Translations under genes and position numbers: made by a program
Notes under the pieces: model-generated
Database searches by the model: none
The model's input: only the letters and a program-made list of their open reading frames with translations
What the model was told of the DNA's origin: nothing
Part shown: in pieces, positions 36,539 through 46,819 of the stretch
How positions within the stretch are numbered: the first letter of the stretch is position 1
Layout: every line of letters begins with the position of its first letter
Source: Neiella litorisoli
Lineage (GTDB): Bacteria; Pseudomonadota; Gammaproteobacteria; Enterobacterales; Neiellaceae
NCBI RefSeq assembly: GCF_014773395.1
Contig: NZ_JACXAF010000003.1
Span: forward strand, 248,001-312,000
Direction of reading: 5' to 3'
DNA: 64,000 nt

Positions 36539-37972
36539 TTAGCCGTCGACGCGAGGTGCCAACAAGGCTTCAACCGTGTTGATTTCCATACGGTTGGTTT
36601 CGCCTTTAGGCGCACCAGGAGCAGACTTAGCGACAACAACCAAGCTGTCTTTGTTCAACTCGCGACCTTCAAGCAGTGGCGTCAGCGCCTTGTTGAGGAT
36701 CTCTGAGCGAGTTTTGTACGCTTCGATTGGGTACGCTTCCACACCATAGCTCAGCGATAGCAGACGTAGGGCGTGAGTTTCGAAACAACCGGCATAGATA
36801 GGTGCAACTGGGCGGTGAGAAGCAACCTGACGAGCAGTGGTACCGTTACGAGTTGGAACAACAATCGCGTCTACGTGCAGGTCACGAGAAGCTTTCGCTG
36901 CTGATTTAGCAACATAGGCCTGCAGGTTGGTTGGGTCGTTCGCCAGCTCGTAGTTGATGTCGTGCTGAGTTTTGTCTTCAACGTGCTTGGCGATGCGAGC
37001 CATCGTTTCTACCGCTTCAAATGGGTAATCACCATAAGCAGATTCACCAGACAGCATGACAGCGTCGGTACCATCAAGAACGGCGTTAGCAACGTCAGAG
37101 ATCTCGGCGCGAGTCGCACGAGGGTTTGAGATCATGCTCTCAAGCATTTGAGTTGCAGTAATAACTGGAGCGTTCGCTGCAATACATTTTTGAATCATGT
37201 TCTTTTGGATCAGTGGTACTTCTTCAGCTGGGATTTCGATACCCAAGTCACCACGAGCAACCATGATGCCGTACGCTACTTCCAAAATTTCGTCTAGGTT
37301 ATCAACACCTTCGCGGTTTTCGATTTTCGCGATGATCTTAATTGGCGATTGCTTCTCATCCAAAATAGCTTGCACGTCTAGGACGTCTTGCTTGTTACGG
37401 ACGAAAGAGTGAGCGATGAAATCAACACCGGCATCAATGGCCATTTCGATGAAGCTCTTGTCACGCTCGGTGACAGAAGGCAGGCGAATTTCAACGCCAG
37501 GAACGTTTACTGATTTCTTCTTCTTGATTTTGCCGTTGTTCAGCGCGGTAGTGCTCAGTGACTTCTCGTCTTTACTCACTACAACCAACTCAAGCAAACC
37601 ATCATCAATCAGGATGTGAGCACCAACTGGAACGTCAGAAACAAAACCAAGGTAGTTTACTTGTACTGCTTCTTTTGTGGTTGGGACATCAAGGCCGTCA
37701 GCGCGGAACACAACAGTGTCACCAGTTTTGATATCGAGGTCTTCTTCGATTTTCAAGTTGGTGCGCATTTCTGGGCCTTTGGTGTCGACCAGCACAGCTA
37801 GCTTGTCTGATACGGCGCGGACGTTTTCAATCACTTTACGCGTATCTTCTGGCGTTTGGTGAGCAGTGTTCAAGCGGATAACGTTAACGCCACGCTTGTA
37901 CAGGTTACTAATAAACTCTACATCACCTTTCAAATCTGAAACGGTGGCTACGATTTTTGTTTTCTTAGTCAC
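36539..37972 (-). CDS. pyk: Pyruvate kinase, divergent type
   Basis: 477-residue pyruvate kinase, the last ATP-forming step of glycolysis. The TIM-barrel core is clear: DTKGPEMRTN, IIAKIENREGVDNLDEI, VARGDLGIEIP, VITATQMLESM and VMLSGESAYGDYP. The N-terminus differs from E. coli PykF/PykA: TKIVATVSDLKGD in place of TIGPxS and VIRLNTAHQT in place of RMNFSHG, so the usual Ser ligand of K+ is Ala, while Glu in KGPE is kept. This is a recognisable subfamily of marine gammaproteobacteria and Bacteroidetes. GTG start at 37972. A CRP-like site overlaps its putative promoter. Confidence 0.93.
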   Translation of the reverse strand: MTKKTKIVATVSDLKGDVEFISNLYKRGVNVIRLNTAHQTPEDTRKVIENVRAVSDKLAVLVDTKGPEMRTNLKIEEDLDIKTGDTVVFRADGLDVPTTKEAVQVNYLGFVSDVPVGAHILIDDGLLELVVVSKDEKSLSTTALNNGKIKKKKSVNVPGVEIRLPSVTERDKSFIEMAIDAGVDFIAHSFVRNKQDVLDVQAILDEKQSPIKIIAKIENREGVDNLDEILEVAYGIMVARGDLGIEIPAEEVPLIQKNMIQKCIAANAPVITATQMLESMISNPRATRAEISDVANAVLDGTDAVMLSGESAYGDYPFEAVETMARIAKHVEDKTQHDINYELANDPTNLQAYVAKSAAKASRDLHVDAIVVPTRNGTTARQVASHRPVAPIYAGCFETHALRLLSLSYGVEAYPIEAYKTRSEILNKALTPLLEGRELNKDSLVVVAKSAPGAPKGETNRMEINTVEALLAPRVDG

Positions 37973-38321
37973 GGGGTCTGTACCTAATTAATTTTGGGTT
38001 CGAAGATTTGCGGCCATTGTAGTGACTTTGTTCACAAAAGAAATCGTTCAGAACAAACTTTTTGCGATTTTCTCAACCGTTTTATTGAGTTGAACGCTTG
38101 CAATTTGCTGCCATTTTGTGAATGGGCGTCGATAACCTGTGAAAAAGCGATTGCTCGGCACTTTTGGCCCACCGATCTTTTGGTTTTAGCCAGCTTAGTG
38201 TAGTCGCCAATTTTGAATTCGATGAAGTTTCTTAGGCGCCAACAGCACGTCAGCCAGTTGCGGAGGATGACGTGATATTGGCGGCACTAATTAGCTAGAC
38301 AATAATTAGCTAGGCAATTGC
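37973..38321. other. Intergenic region upstream of pyk
   Basis: 349 bases between pyk and the PEP-CTERM gene (both minus strand). Near pyk it contains a promoter-like TACAAT and a CRP-like box; near the PEP-CTERM stop it contains a 15-base tandem repeat and a 16-base palindrome. The middle carries no supported gene. Confidence 0.5.
38016..38036 (-). promoter_or_regulatory. pyk -10 box with CRP-like site
   Basis: On the minus strand, TGTGA-ACAAAG-TCACT (38036-38021) matches the CRP consensus TGTGA-N6-TCACA except for one base, and its end overlaps TACAAT (38021-38016). A site between the -35 and -10 positions would be expected to repress; that is inference. Confidence 0.45.
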
Positions 38322-38325
38322 CTAG
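38288..38325. repeat. 15-base tandem repeat plus 16-base palindrome
   Basis: TAATTAGCTAGACAA (38288-38302) and TAATTAGCTAGGCAA (38303-38317) are tandem copies with one difference; the second runs into the perfect palindrome CTAGGCAATTGCCTAG (38310-38325), which includes the stop codon of the PEP-CTERM gene. Confidence 0.6.
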
Positions 38326-38996
38326 TTGGCCGGTTGGGCTTGCCTGTACGCGGCAAGCAATGCCAGCAAACTGGCGAACATCAACAAGGTTGATGGCTCG
38401 GGAATTGGTGAAGCGGTTTGCTGTGATGATGACACCAAGAAGGGCGTACCATCGGCATTTAACCCAGGTGAGTAAGCCATACCACTGAACGAAAGGTGAG
38501 GGCTTAGCGGTGCGTTTAAGTCGTTGATGAGGCGTGTCAAACTTTGATCATTGCCGCCTTCATTGCCGTAGCTGGCGATGACTTGCAGCAGATTGTCTGA
38601 ATCAAATAGCTTAATGGTATCGCCGCTGTTGTTGAGTCTCAGCGATCCGCTGCTGGCGGTCTGAATGATGGATTGGCCAAAACTGCCGCTAGGCAATCCT
38701 CCGCCAAATACCACTAACGCTTGCTGTGCCGCCAGCATGGTGTGCTGTGGAAACAGGTGTCGCAGCATGTTGCCATCGTGCAATTGCCAGCCTGACAAGT
38801 CGATTGCTGTTGCCGAGTGATTAAACAACTCGATAAATTCATCGTCGTAGCTGTGACGTTCACCATCACCATTGGCGTCGCCAGCAATTGCCGGTGCTGG
38901 ATCAGCATGAATTTCGGTGATCAGTAGTGCGTGGACATGCTGGCAGCATAAAACGCTGGCAAGCACACCCGCTCTCAGTAAGAGGGTGATGTTCAT
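38322..38996 (-). CDS. PEP-CTERM protein with lamin-tail domain
   Basis: 224-residue exported protein. Signal peptide at residues 1-23 (LLLRAGVLASVLCCQHVHA), then a lamin-tail (LTD) fold: LLITEIHADP, YDDEFIELFNHSATAIDLSGWQ and a later SLRLNNSGDTIKLFD. At the C-terminus PIPEPSTLLMFASLLALLAAYRQ is a PEP-CTERM sorting signal: motif, membrane span, basic end. Such proteins are processed by EpsH-type exosortase and usually linked to exopolysaccharide and biofilm. No exosortase is in the window. Single gene, no operon. Confidence 0.88.
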   Translation of the reverse strand: MNITLLLRAGVLASVLCCQHVHALLITEIHADPAPAIAGDANGDGERHSYDDEFIELFNHSATAIDLSGWQLHDGNMLRHLFPQHTMLAAQQALVVFGGGLPSGSFGQSIIQTASSGSLRLNNSGDTIKLFDSDNLLQVIASYGNEGGNDQSLTRLINDLNAPLSPHLSFSGMAYSPGLNADGTPFLVSSSQQTASPIPEPSTLLMFASLLALLAAYRQAQPAN

Positions 38997-39151
38997 GATT
39001 ACATTCCTTGTAAAGTGTCATTGGTTAAGCGACATCCTGTCGCTGCCTTTAAAGTTAGCCGCGTTTTGCTCTCCGTCAAATTCTGCAACATTGGGGTATT
39101 TGCGATGAATCTGAGGATTGCTATAAAAGAATAAAGCGATCGGAGGTGTTT

Positions 39152-39493
39152 ATGTCATATCAGCAATCAGAACGGGTTAGTGCCTATTTGATAACGTTGC
39201 ACGAGCGCTTACTGGCTTTTTATCAAAAGCTCCAGCACGGCGATGTCGATGAAGTATTAAAAAGTCAGACGCAAGGCTATATTCAGGCTGGTTTAGTGTT
39301 GGCTGTGTTTGATAAAGAAGCGGCGCGGGCGTGTATGGAAAAAGCTCATTTTGAAGTATTTCAACAAACGATCGAAGAGCGACTTGAGTACAAGGCCTAC
39401 AAAAACGATTTATTGCGTGCTCTGGATGTTAACAATGAAGCGTTCTTTGAGCAGCCAGCGATTTCTCGGTGGTCAGGCAAGCGACCGATTTAA
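39152..39493 (+). CDS. Small helical protein, unknown
   Basis: 113-residue, soluble, mostly helical protein that I do not recognise. Glu/Lys/Gln-rich with pattern LHERLLAFYQKLQHGDVDEV in the first third and EERLEYKAYKNDLLRALDV later; no signal peptide or membrane segment. ATG 39152 chosen with GGAGG (39142-39146) five bases before; the GTG at 39146 overlaps that site. It stands alone and ends in a shared terminator with hisIE. Confidence 0.75.
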   Translation: MSYQQSERVSAYLITLHERLLAFYQKLQHGDVDEVLKSQTQGYIQAGLVLAVFDKEAARACMEKAHFEVFQQTIEERLEYKAYKNDLLRALDVNNEAFFEQPAISRWSGKRPI

Positions 39494-39496
39494 TAC

Positions 39497-39525
39497 AAAA
39501 AACCGGCATTGAAGCCGGTTTTTTT
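39497..39525. terminator. Bidirectional terminator, small gene / hisIE
   Basis: Stem AAAAAACCGGC/GCCGGTTTTTT with a 6-base loop between convergent genes; A-run and T-run serve both directions. Confidence 0.92.
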
Positions 39526-39546
39526 ATGTCGTTTAAGGGCGCCAGA

Positions 39547-40167
39547 TTACTTTTTGTGACGGGCTTTGAGCACATCAACCACCTGCGCTAGGCTCAAACC
39601 TTGATGCTGCAGCAATACTAGCAAGTGATAGAGCAAATCGGCCGATTCATTCAAGGTTTCTTCATCATCGTTGACTGTAGCTGCTAATGCCGTTTCAACA
39701 CCTTCTTCCCCCACTTTTTGCGCAATACGCTTGGTGCCTTTTGCAAATAAGCTGGCGGTGTAGCTGCTATCGGCAGATGCGCCTTTACGGCTGGCAATCA
39801 CCGCTTCGAGATCGGCGATAAAAGCAATCGGTGACTCGCTTGCATCCTGACCCCAACACGTTTCGGTGCCGGTGTGACAAGTGGGCCCAATTGGGTTGGC
39901 TTGGATCAATAAGGTGTCGTTGTCACAGTCCGCTTCAATGGCGACTAGGTTGAGCGTGTTGCCACTCGTTTCACCTTTGGTCCACAAGCGTTGCTTGGTG
40001 CGGCTGTAGAACGTCACATGACCGGTTTTTAAGGTGTGGTCAATGGCATCTTGGTTCATATAACCGAGCATCAATACTTTGCCGCTCTGGGCATTTTGCA
40101 CTACCGCCGGTAGCAAACCGTCGACTTTGTCCCAGGCCAAGTTTGATGAATCAAATTCAATGGTCAT
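39547..40167 (-). CDS. hisI: Bifunctional phosphoribosyl-AMP cyclohydrolase / phosphoribosyl-ATP pyrophosphatase
   Basis: 206-residue HisIE fusion for steps two and three of histidine synthesis. HisI half (about 1-115) with [20 protein letters not shown] and zinc Cys in [12 protein letters not shown]; HisE half with [10 protein letters not shown] and [16 protein letters not shown] 40167 chosen because AAGGA lies seven bases before and the length fits E. coli (203); an earlier in-frame start at 40209 lies inside hisF. Follows hisF by 22 bases. Confidence 0.95.
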   Translation of the reverse strand: MTIEFDSSNLAWDKVDGLLPAVVQNAQSGKVLMLGYMNQDAIDHTLKTGHVTFYSRTKQRLWTKGETSGNTLNLVAIEADCDNDTLLIQANPIGPTCHTGTETCWGQDASESPIAFIADLEAVIASRKGASADSSYTASLFAKGTKRIAQKVGEEGVETALAATVNDDEETLNESADLLYHLLVLLQHQGLSLAQVVDVLKARHKK

Positions 40168-40189
40168 TCTGTAATCCTTGTCGTTGCGA

Positions 40190-40963
40190 TTAGTAGCGGA
40201 TCGCGACATTTTGCTTGCGTAAGAAGTTCTTTAGCTCGTGCATATCAATAATGGCTTTGTGGAACACACTGGCAGCCAGCGCGCCATCGACATCGGCGAG
40301 GTTAAACGCATCGGCGAAATGTTGCATAGTGCCAGCACCGCCAGAGGCGATCAGCGGCACGTCACAACGTTGGCGCACCAGTTTGAGTTGCTCTAAATCA
40401 TAGCCGTCACGGACGCCGTCTTTATTCATGCAGTTGAGCACAATTTCGCCAGCTCCGCGGCGCTGTACTTCTTCCACCCAATCAAGGGTATTCCAGCTGG
40501 TGGTTACGGTGCGCGTTTCATCGCCGGTGTACTGCTTCACCTGATATGTGCCAGTGTCGCTATTAAAGTAGCTGTCGATACCAACCACCACGCACTGTTT
40601 GCCAAAGGCCTGCTCCATCTCAGTAATTAACTCTGGATTGGCTAGTGCAGGGCTGTTAATCGAAATTTTGTCGGCGCCGTTGAGCAAAATTCGGCGGGCA
40701 TCATCAACGGTTTTGATACCGCCGGCGACGCAAAATGGAATGTCGATGACTTCTGCTACTCGGCTTACCCAGCTCTTATCAACGACGCGAGCATCGGATG
40801 AGGCGGTAATGTCGTAAAACACCAATTCATCGGCACCGACTTCGGCATATTTTTGTGCCAATGGCACGATATCGCCAATGATTTCATGATTGCGGAATTG
40901 CACGCCCTTGACGACTTTACCGTCGCGTACGTCCAAACAAGGAATAATGCGCTTGGCTAACAT
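40190..40963 (-). CDS. hisF: Imidazole glycerol phosphate synthase cyclase subunit
   Basis: 257-residue TIM barrel that with HisH makes imidazole glycerol phosphate. [20 protein letters not shown] has catalytic Asp11, and VVGIDSYFN the second Asp. Normally hisF directly follows hisA; here it is 2.4 kb away, beyond an unknown gene, purC and a divergent gene, so hisF-hisIE must have a separate promoter in the 386-base region upstream. I could not find a strong one. Confidence 0.97.
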   Translation of the reverse strand: MLAKRIIPCLDVRDGKVVKGVQFRNHEIIGDIVPLAQKYAEVGADELVFYDITASSDARVVDKSWVSRVAEVIDIPFCVAGGIKTVDDARRILLNGADKISINSPALANPELITEMEQAFGKQCVVVGIDSYFNSDTGTYQVKQYTGDETRTVTTSWNTLDWVEEVQRRGAGEIVLNCMNKDGVRDGYDLEQLKLVRQRCDVPLIASGGAGTMQHFADAFNLADVDGALAASVFHKAIIDMHELKNFLRKQNVAIRY

Positions 40964-41349
40964 GAGTTGCCTACACCTTTTAATTGAATATCAGTCCGTT
41001 ATTGATTGCCTGCAAGGCTCAGTAAAAGCCCAATCACATGGTTTGCATAGGGTGTTTGCTTTCTGACTCAATTCGAAATTTATTCGGGAAAGAAATATGC
41101 AGATTTGATGATTAACGATGCAGGCAAAACCTGTGCGGCATTATGCCAAAACTGCAAGCAAGTAACTAGAGCCTGTTGAACCCGCAGGGAGCCTTTCGAT
41201 TTATGACAGATATATATGAGAAATTTGAATTTTTTGTTACGTAAATATTGGTAGTGATTTTAATCACGAAAAATAAGTCGGAAAAACGGCACTATTTGCT
41301 CATCGAAATATTCTTGTAACATTCATCATTATAATGAGAGGGTTTTGCT
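40964..41349. other. Divergent region between hisF and DUF3718 gene
   Basis: 386 bases. TATAAT at 41330-41335 and GAGAGG before ATG 41350 serve the DUF3718 gene; a strong hisF promoter is not evident. CTAGAGCCTGTTGA at 41166-41179 is an exact match to the terminus of the MITE-like element at 50424-50693, so part of this gap may be an element remnant. Confidence 0.5.
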
Positions 41350-41655
41350 ATGAAGACTTTTTTCTCCGCGCTAGCCACGTTGTCCCTGCTTGTTGCTCCT
41401 ACTGCATTGGCTAACAACGCCAAATCCCAGATTGAGTTTCAATCGACCGATAATTCCTTTGAGACCAGCGTTTGTATCATTGCTGCTGAGTTTGGTCTGG
41501 GCACTGCCTATGACGTGCTTCGCCAAAATGGCAGCAGCGTTGCCAAATTCAACCGAAAATTTGATTGTAACGGCATGGACTTGAGAACATTTGCACGTCG
41601 TATGGGAAACCATATTGAGGACGATCAAATGGAAACCGCATTAGCGAAAAACTAA
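41350..41655 (+). CDS. DUF3718 secreted protein
   Basis: 101-residue exported protein with signal peptide at 1-21 (LATLSLLVAPTALA) and two Cys (in SVCIIAAE and KFDCNGMD) that may form a disulfide in the periplasm. The end of about 70 residues matches DUF3718, a family found mainly in Shewanella and relatives; function unknown. GAGAGG and a perfect TATAAT precede it. It points away from hisF and towards purC. Confidence 0.82.
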   Translation: MKTFFSALATLSLLVAPTALANNAKSQIEFQSTDNSFETSVCIIAAEFGLGTAYDVLRQNGSSVAKFNRKFDCNGMDLRTFARRMGNHIEDDQMETALAKN

Positions 41656-41677
41656 TGACCATTTGTGAGCAATAACA

Positions 41678-41704
41678 ACAAAGCCCGCGATTTGCGGGCT
41701 TTGT
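41678..41704. terminator. Bidirectional terminator, DUF3718 / purC
   Basis: Perfect 11-base stem ACAAAGCCCGC/GCGGGCTTTGT with a GATTT loop between convergent genes, T-rich after it on the plus strand. Confidence 0.85.
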
Positions 41705-41724
41705 CATTTTTTACGTTTTAGGTA

Positions 41725-42843
41725 TTAGTCAATCAAGCCGTACTGATCGCGCAAGATGTCGATGATCTCCGCCTTCGGGTTGTCCGACAGGTGAAGCTTC
41801 TGGCCGGTAATTTTCTCGGCAATGCCAACATAGGTTGTTGATACAGCCATTAACGCATCAAGCGGCAGCTCGTTATCACGGGCTAATGCCTCGCGCTCAG
41901 CCATGCGCTCTTTGTTAAGCAGAATATCCGGATCGGGGAAGTGGTTGAGTAAGAATTGACGAAAGCCTTCTTTCGAGTTTTCAACGATTTTGCCATCTCG
42001 ATAAGCGGCGCCATCCCAAATACGTGACGAGTCAGGAGTACCCACTTCGTCCATATAAATCAGTTTGTCATTGCCTGCAGCATCGGTGACATAACCAAAC
42101 TCGAATTTAGTATCGACAAAGATCTGGTCCAGCTCGGCTAGAGCATCGCTAATGACACCAAAGCCATCTTTCAGCAATTTTTCATACAGGCTGATGTCTT
42201 GTTGCTGCTGGAAGCCAAAGGCGCCGAAGCTGTTTTCGATTGCTTGGCGCGTAATATTGACATCATCGGCTTCTGGAACATCGGGAATTCCTTTGAGAAT
42301 CCCTTTGGTTGATGGCGTTACCAGTAGCTCGGGCAGCTTCTGATCTTTGTTCAGGCCTTCGGCGATTTCAATACCGCAGAATTCTCGTTCGCCATTGGCA
42401 TAGGCGCGCCACATGGAGCCGGTGATGTACTGGCGGCAGATGGCTTCAACCATCACCGGACGTGCTTTTTGCACAATCCAGACAAATGGGTGCGGGATGT
42501 CAAGAATGTGGCTGTCGGCCAAACCGTTTTCTTTAAATAGCTTGAACCAATGGTTGGACACTGCGTTTAATGCTGCGCCTTTGCCCGGTACGCCTTTGAG
42601 GCCACCTTCACCATGCCAGATGCAATCGAATGCTGAGATACGATCGCTGATCACCATGATCGCCAGCGGCGCATCGGCTGCGACGTCATAGCCTTTTTCT
42701 GCAATCAAGCGGCGACTATCGGCTTCGGTCAGCCAATAGACGGAGCGGACTTTACCGCTATGGACAGGTTTGTCGGTACGGATCGGCAGATCGTTGTTAA
42801 CGGCGAGAACTTTGTTGGCTAATGAAGTATCAGCAGCACTCAT
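41725..42843 (-). CDS. purC: SAICAR synthase
   Basis: 372-residue phosphoribosylaminoimidazole-succinocarboxamide synthase, the long form seen in Vibrio and Shewanella and not the 237-residue E. coli form. Core motifs [38 protein letters not shown] and [10 protein letters not shown] are visible. It interrupts the his genes and seems separately transcribed: TATGAT lies 44 bases before the ATG, and a terminator lies after it. Confidence 0.95.
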   Translation of the reverse strand: MSAADTSLANKVLAVNNDLPIRTDKPVHSGKVRSVYWLTEADSRRLIAEKGYDVAADAPLAIMVISDRISAFDCIWHGEGGLKGVPGKGAALNAVSNHWFKLFKENGLADSHILDIPHPFVWIVQKARPVMVEAICRQYITGSMWRAYANGEREFCGIEIAEGLNKDQKLPELLVTPSTKGILKGIPDVPEADDVNITRQAIENSFGAFGFQQQQDISLYEKLLKDGFGVISDALAELDQIFVDTKFEFGYVTDAAGNDKLIYMDEVGTPDSSRIWDGAAYRDGKIVENSKEGFRQFLLNHFPDPDILLNKERMAEREALARDNELPLDALMAVSTTYVGIAEKITGQKLHLSDNPKAEIIDILRDQYGLID

Positions 42844-42886
42844 GATGAATAGTCCTAAACATTGGCTGGCTTGCTAAGAGGCCGCG

Positions 42887-42892
42887 ATCATA
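42887..42892 (-). promoter_or_regulatory. Possible purC -10 box
   Basis: TATGAT on the minus strand, 44 bases upstream of purC; the -35 is poor. Supports purC being its own transcription unit within the his region. Confidence 0.35.
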
Positions 42893-42944
42893 CCAAAAAT
42901 TAAGGACTAAGCCATGTTTGATGAATTGAACGGTAACCTTACAG

Positions 42945-43286
42945 CTAGATGGTAAAAATTAGCAGCCAATAAAACGCAACCACCCCAGGGACCGCATGAA
43001 ATAATAGTGGTGGGTAGCGCTTGATAGTTTCCCAGTCAGGAACGATAAAGAGGGGATCAAGCTTGGAAAGCCATGAGCCAATTAGGGCAAGGGTGGTTTT
43101 GATATAGGTCCGATAAAAGCTGCTAATAACGGCAATTAGCTGGACTTGCAGCAATAAAACAAAGAGCTCAAGCCCAACGAAATCAATCAGTAGTCCCAAC
43201 GCAATCACCTCTGGCATCACAAAGGTGATAAGCGTTAAAACTACAATGGAGCTAACCACAGTCCATGTTTTGCTCTGTTTATACAT
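42945..43286 (-). CDS. Small membrane protein, unknown, downstream of hisA
   Basis: 113-residue protein I do not recognise. Three or four hydrophobic segments: VVSSIVVLTLITFVMPEVIA, LGLELFVLLLQVQLIAVISSF, and a C-terminal FHAVPGVVAFYWLLIF; a basic YIKTTLALIGSW stretch between. Lies 41 bases after hisA on the same strand and so would be cotranscribed with the his operon, but nothing ties it to histidine. Ribosome site is weak. It may be an insertion into the ancestral hisA-hisF junction. Confidence 0.6.
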   Translation of the reverse strand: MYKQSKTWTVVSSIVVLTLITFVMPEVIALGLLIDFVGLELFVLLLQVQLIAVISSFYRTYIKTTLALIGSWLSKLDPLFIVPDWETIKRYPPLLFHAVPGVVAFYWLLIFTI

Positions 43287-43327
43287 TTTGATAATCCATC
43301 ATCGAAATTTTATGGCTTGGCGTCGGA

Positions 43328-44672
<1,345 letters not shown>

Positions 44673-44673
<1 letters not shown>

Positions 44674-45743
44674 TACAACACTCCTTTCGAGCTTGGCATC
44701 GCATCGCCTTTGAGCTCAATGGCTTGACGCAGAGTGCGGGCAAATACCTTAAACAAGCCTTCGACCTGATGATGAGCATTGCCTTTGCCTGCTTTTAAAT
44801 GCAGCGTGGCGCCCAAGGTGGTGCTCAAGCTATGGAAGAAGTGCGGCACCATTTCCGTGGCCAGCTCGCCGACCATTTCGCGGTCGAAGTCGGCATCAAA
44901 CACAAAATAAGGGCGTCCAGATAAGTCCAGACTACAGCTGGCTTCCACTTCATCCATTGGCAGGGTAAAGCCATAGCGGCCAATGCCGCGCTTATTGCCC
45001 AATGCTTTTTTCAGCGCTTCGCCGAGCGCTAATGCACAATCTTCGACACTGTGGTGATCATCAATATGAATATCGCCATCACAGGTGAGCTGCAGCTGGA
45101 AGCCGCCGTGGGTGCAGATCTGCTCAAGCATATGGTCGAAGAAGCCAACGCCAGTTTTCAGCACGTTGCCGCCTTGCTTGTCGAGGTTGACCTTGACGTG
45201 AATGTCAGTCTCGCGGGTCTTGCGGGTGACTTCAGCAACACGCTCTTGATTGAGCAGTTGATCGACAATCTCATTCCAACCGAGTGACTCTCGATTGTAT
45301 TGGAGGCCGACGATGCCCATGTTTTCTGCTAACTGCATATCGGTGGCGCGATCGCCAATGACATAGGAATTTTCGAAGTCGACTTTGCCTTCACTCAAGT
45401 AGGATTGAACCAACCCCAGCTTGGGTTTGCGACAGGTGCAGTTGTCTTCGTCAAAGTGAGGGCAGATCAGCACGTCGTCCCAAACGATGCCTTGGGATTC
45501 GAGCAGCTGCATCATTTTGTCATGGGGCGCGTCAAAGTCCGCTTGCGGGAAACTGTCGGTGCCCAAACCGTCTTGATTACTGACCATCACTAAACGGAAG
45601 CCTGCTTTTTGCAATTGCAACAGTGCGGGCACTACCGCCGGTTCGTAAACCAGTTTTTCTAGGGTATCGAGTTGGTAATCAACCGGTGGCTCTTCAACAA
45701 GAGTGCCATCACGATCGATAAATAGAATTGCTTGGCGGCTCAC
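44673..45743 (-). CDS. hisB: Histidinol phosphatase / imidazoleglycerol-phosphate dehydratase
   Basis: 356-residue bifunctional enzyme. N-terminal HAD phosphatase (1-165) with [13 protein letters not shown] and zinc Cys in [16 protein letters not shown]-terminal dehydratase with [16 protein letters not shown] and [17 protein letters not shown]. Same fusion and length as E. coli HisB (355). Overlaps hisC by four bases. Confidence 0.97.
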
Positions 45744-46819
45744 ATGGCCTCCTTAAAATAGGCTTGCAAGGCGCTGGTTGTCCGCGCCATTTCTTGTTCG
45801 GTACCAATGGTGACGCGAATGCAGTTTTGCAGCGTCAGCTGTTTGGATTGGTTGCGCAGGATGATGCCAGCATCGGCCATGGCTTTCATGCACGCCAAGG
45901 CATTGGGTACCCGAAACAACACATAGTTACCACTGGATGGGAAGACGTCAGTCAACTCTTGCATGGTTGCAGCAAACTCGGCGCGCAATGCATTGAGGCC
46001 TGCAACCTCAGCGGCAACCGCTTTGAGGTTGTCATCAGACAATGCCTGAATAGCCACTTGGGCAACTGGCTCAGGCACTGGATAAGGCGCAATTACTTTG
46101 GCTAATTGCTGAATAACAGCTTCATTGGCCAAGGTGAAACCGCAACGGATCCCAGCTAACGCAAAGGCTTTAGACAGGGTGCGCAGTACCACCAAATTAG
46201 GAAATTCACTAAGCCAGCTGAGCACCGATGGTTGTGCTGAGAACTCAATGTAAGCTTCATCAACGACAACCAAGGCTTGGTCTTTTAGTGCTTCGAGCAA
46301 TTGACGCAATTTGGCTGGCTGCATGTCATGGCCGGTTGGGTTGTTTGGCGAGCAAACAAATACCAGTTTCACTGAGTCCATGTTGGCACTGATGTTGTTG
46401 AGAACGCCGTCAACATCGACTTGGTAGTCGTCATCAAGGGGGACATTCACCACATCAACCAAGTTGGTGCGAGCACTAATGGCATACATGCCATAAGTTG
46501 GCGGGCAAATAATCACTTTATCTTGCTGCGGCTCGCAGAAGGTGCGGATCAACAGTTCAATGCCTTCGTCGGCGCCACGGGTTGCCAATAATTGTTGATT
46601 GCTGACACCAGCATAGGCCGCGTAGCGATCAATCAACTCGGGTGGTTGAAATTCAGGATAACGACCAAAGCGTGAGTCATCCAACTCATAGCTGTGCGAA
46701 TACGGGTTTTCGTTAGCATTGAGCCAAATCTCGCCATCGCCGCCTAAACGACGGGCCGATTCATAAGGCACCAAGTCGGAAAGTTGCTGACGCAGCAAGC
46801 GGGCGGCTAAGTCGCTCAT
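45740..46819 (-). CDS. hisC: Histidinol-phosphate aminotransferase
   Basis: 359-residue PLP aminotransferase. [31 protein letters not shown] and catalytic Lys in [17 protein letters not shown] are visible. Overlaps hisD and hisB by four bases each, in the usual gammaproteobacterial order G-D-C-B-H-A. Confidence 0.97.
   Translation of the reverse strand: MSDLAARLLRQQLSDLVPYESARRLGGDGEIWLNANENPYSHSYELDDSRFGRYPEFQPPELIDRYAAYAGVSNQQLLATRGADEGIELLIRTFCEPQQDKVIICPPTYGMYAISARTNLVDVVNVPLDDDYQVDVDGVLNNISANMDSVKLVFVCSPNNPTGHDMQPAKLRQLLEALKDQALVVVDEAYIEFSAQPSVLSWLSEFPNLVVLRTLSKAFALAGIRCGFTLANEAVIQQLAKVIAPYPVPEPVAQVAIQALSDDNLKAVAAEVAGLNALRAEFAATMQELTDVFPSSGNYVLFRVPNALACMKAMADAGIILRNQSKQLTLQNCIRVTIGTEQEMARTTSALQAYFKEAM

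Noticed and set aside
40168-40209. Earlier start for hisIE inside hisF
   Set aside because: ATG 40167 has a good ribosome site and gives the family length.
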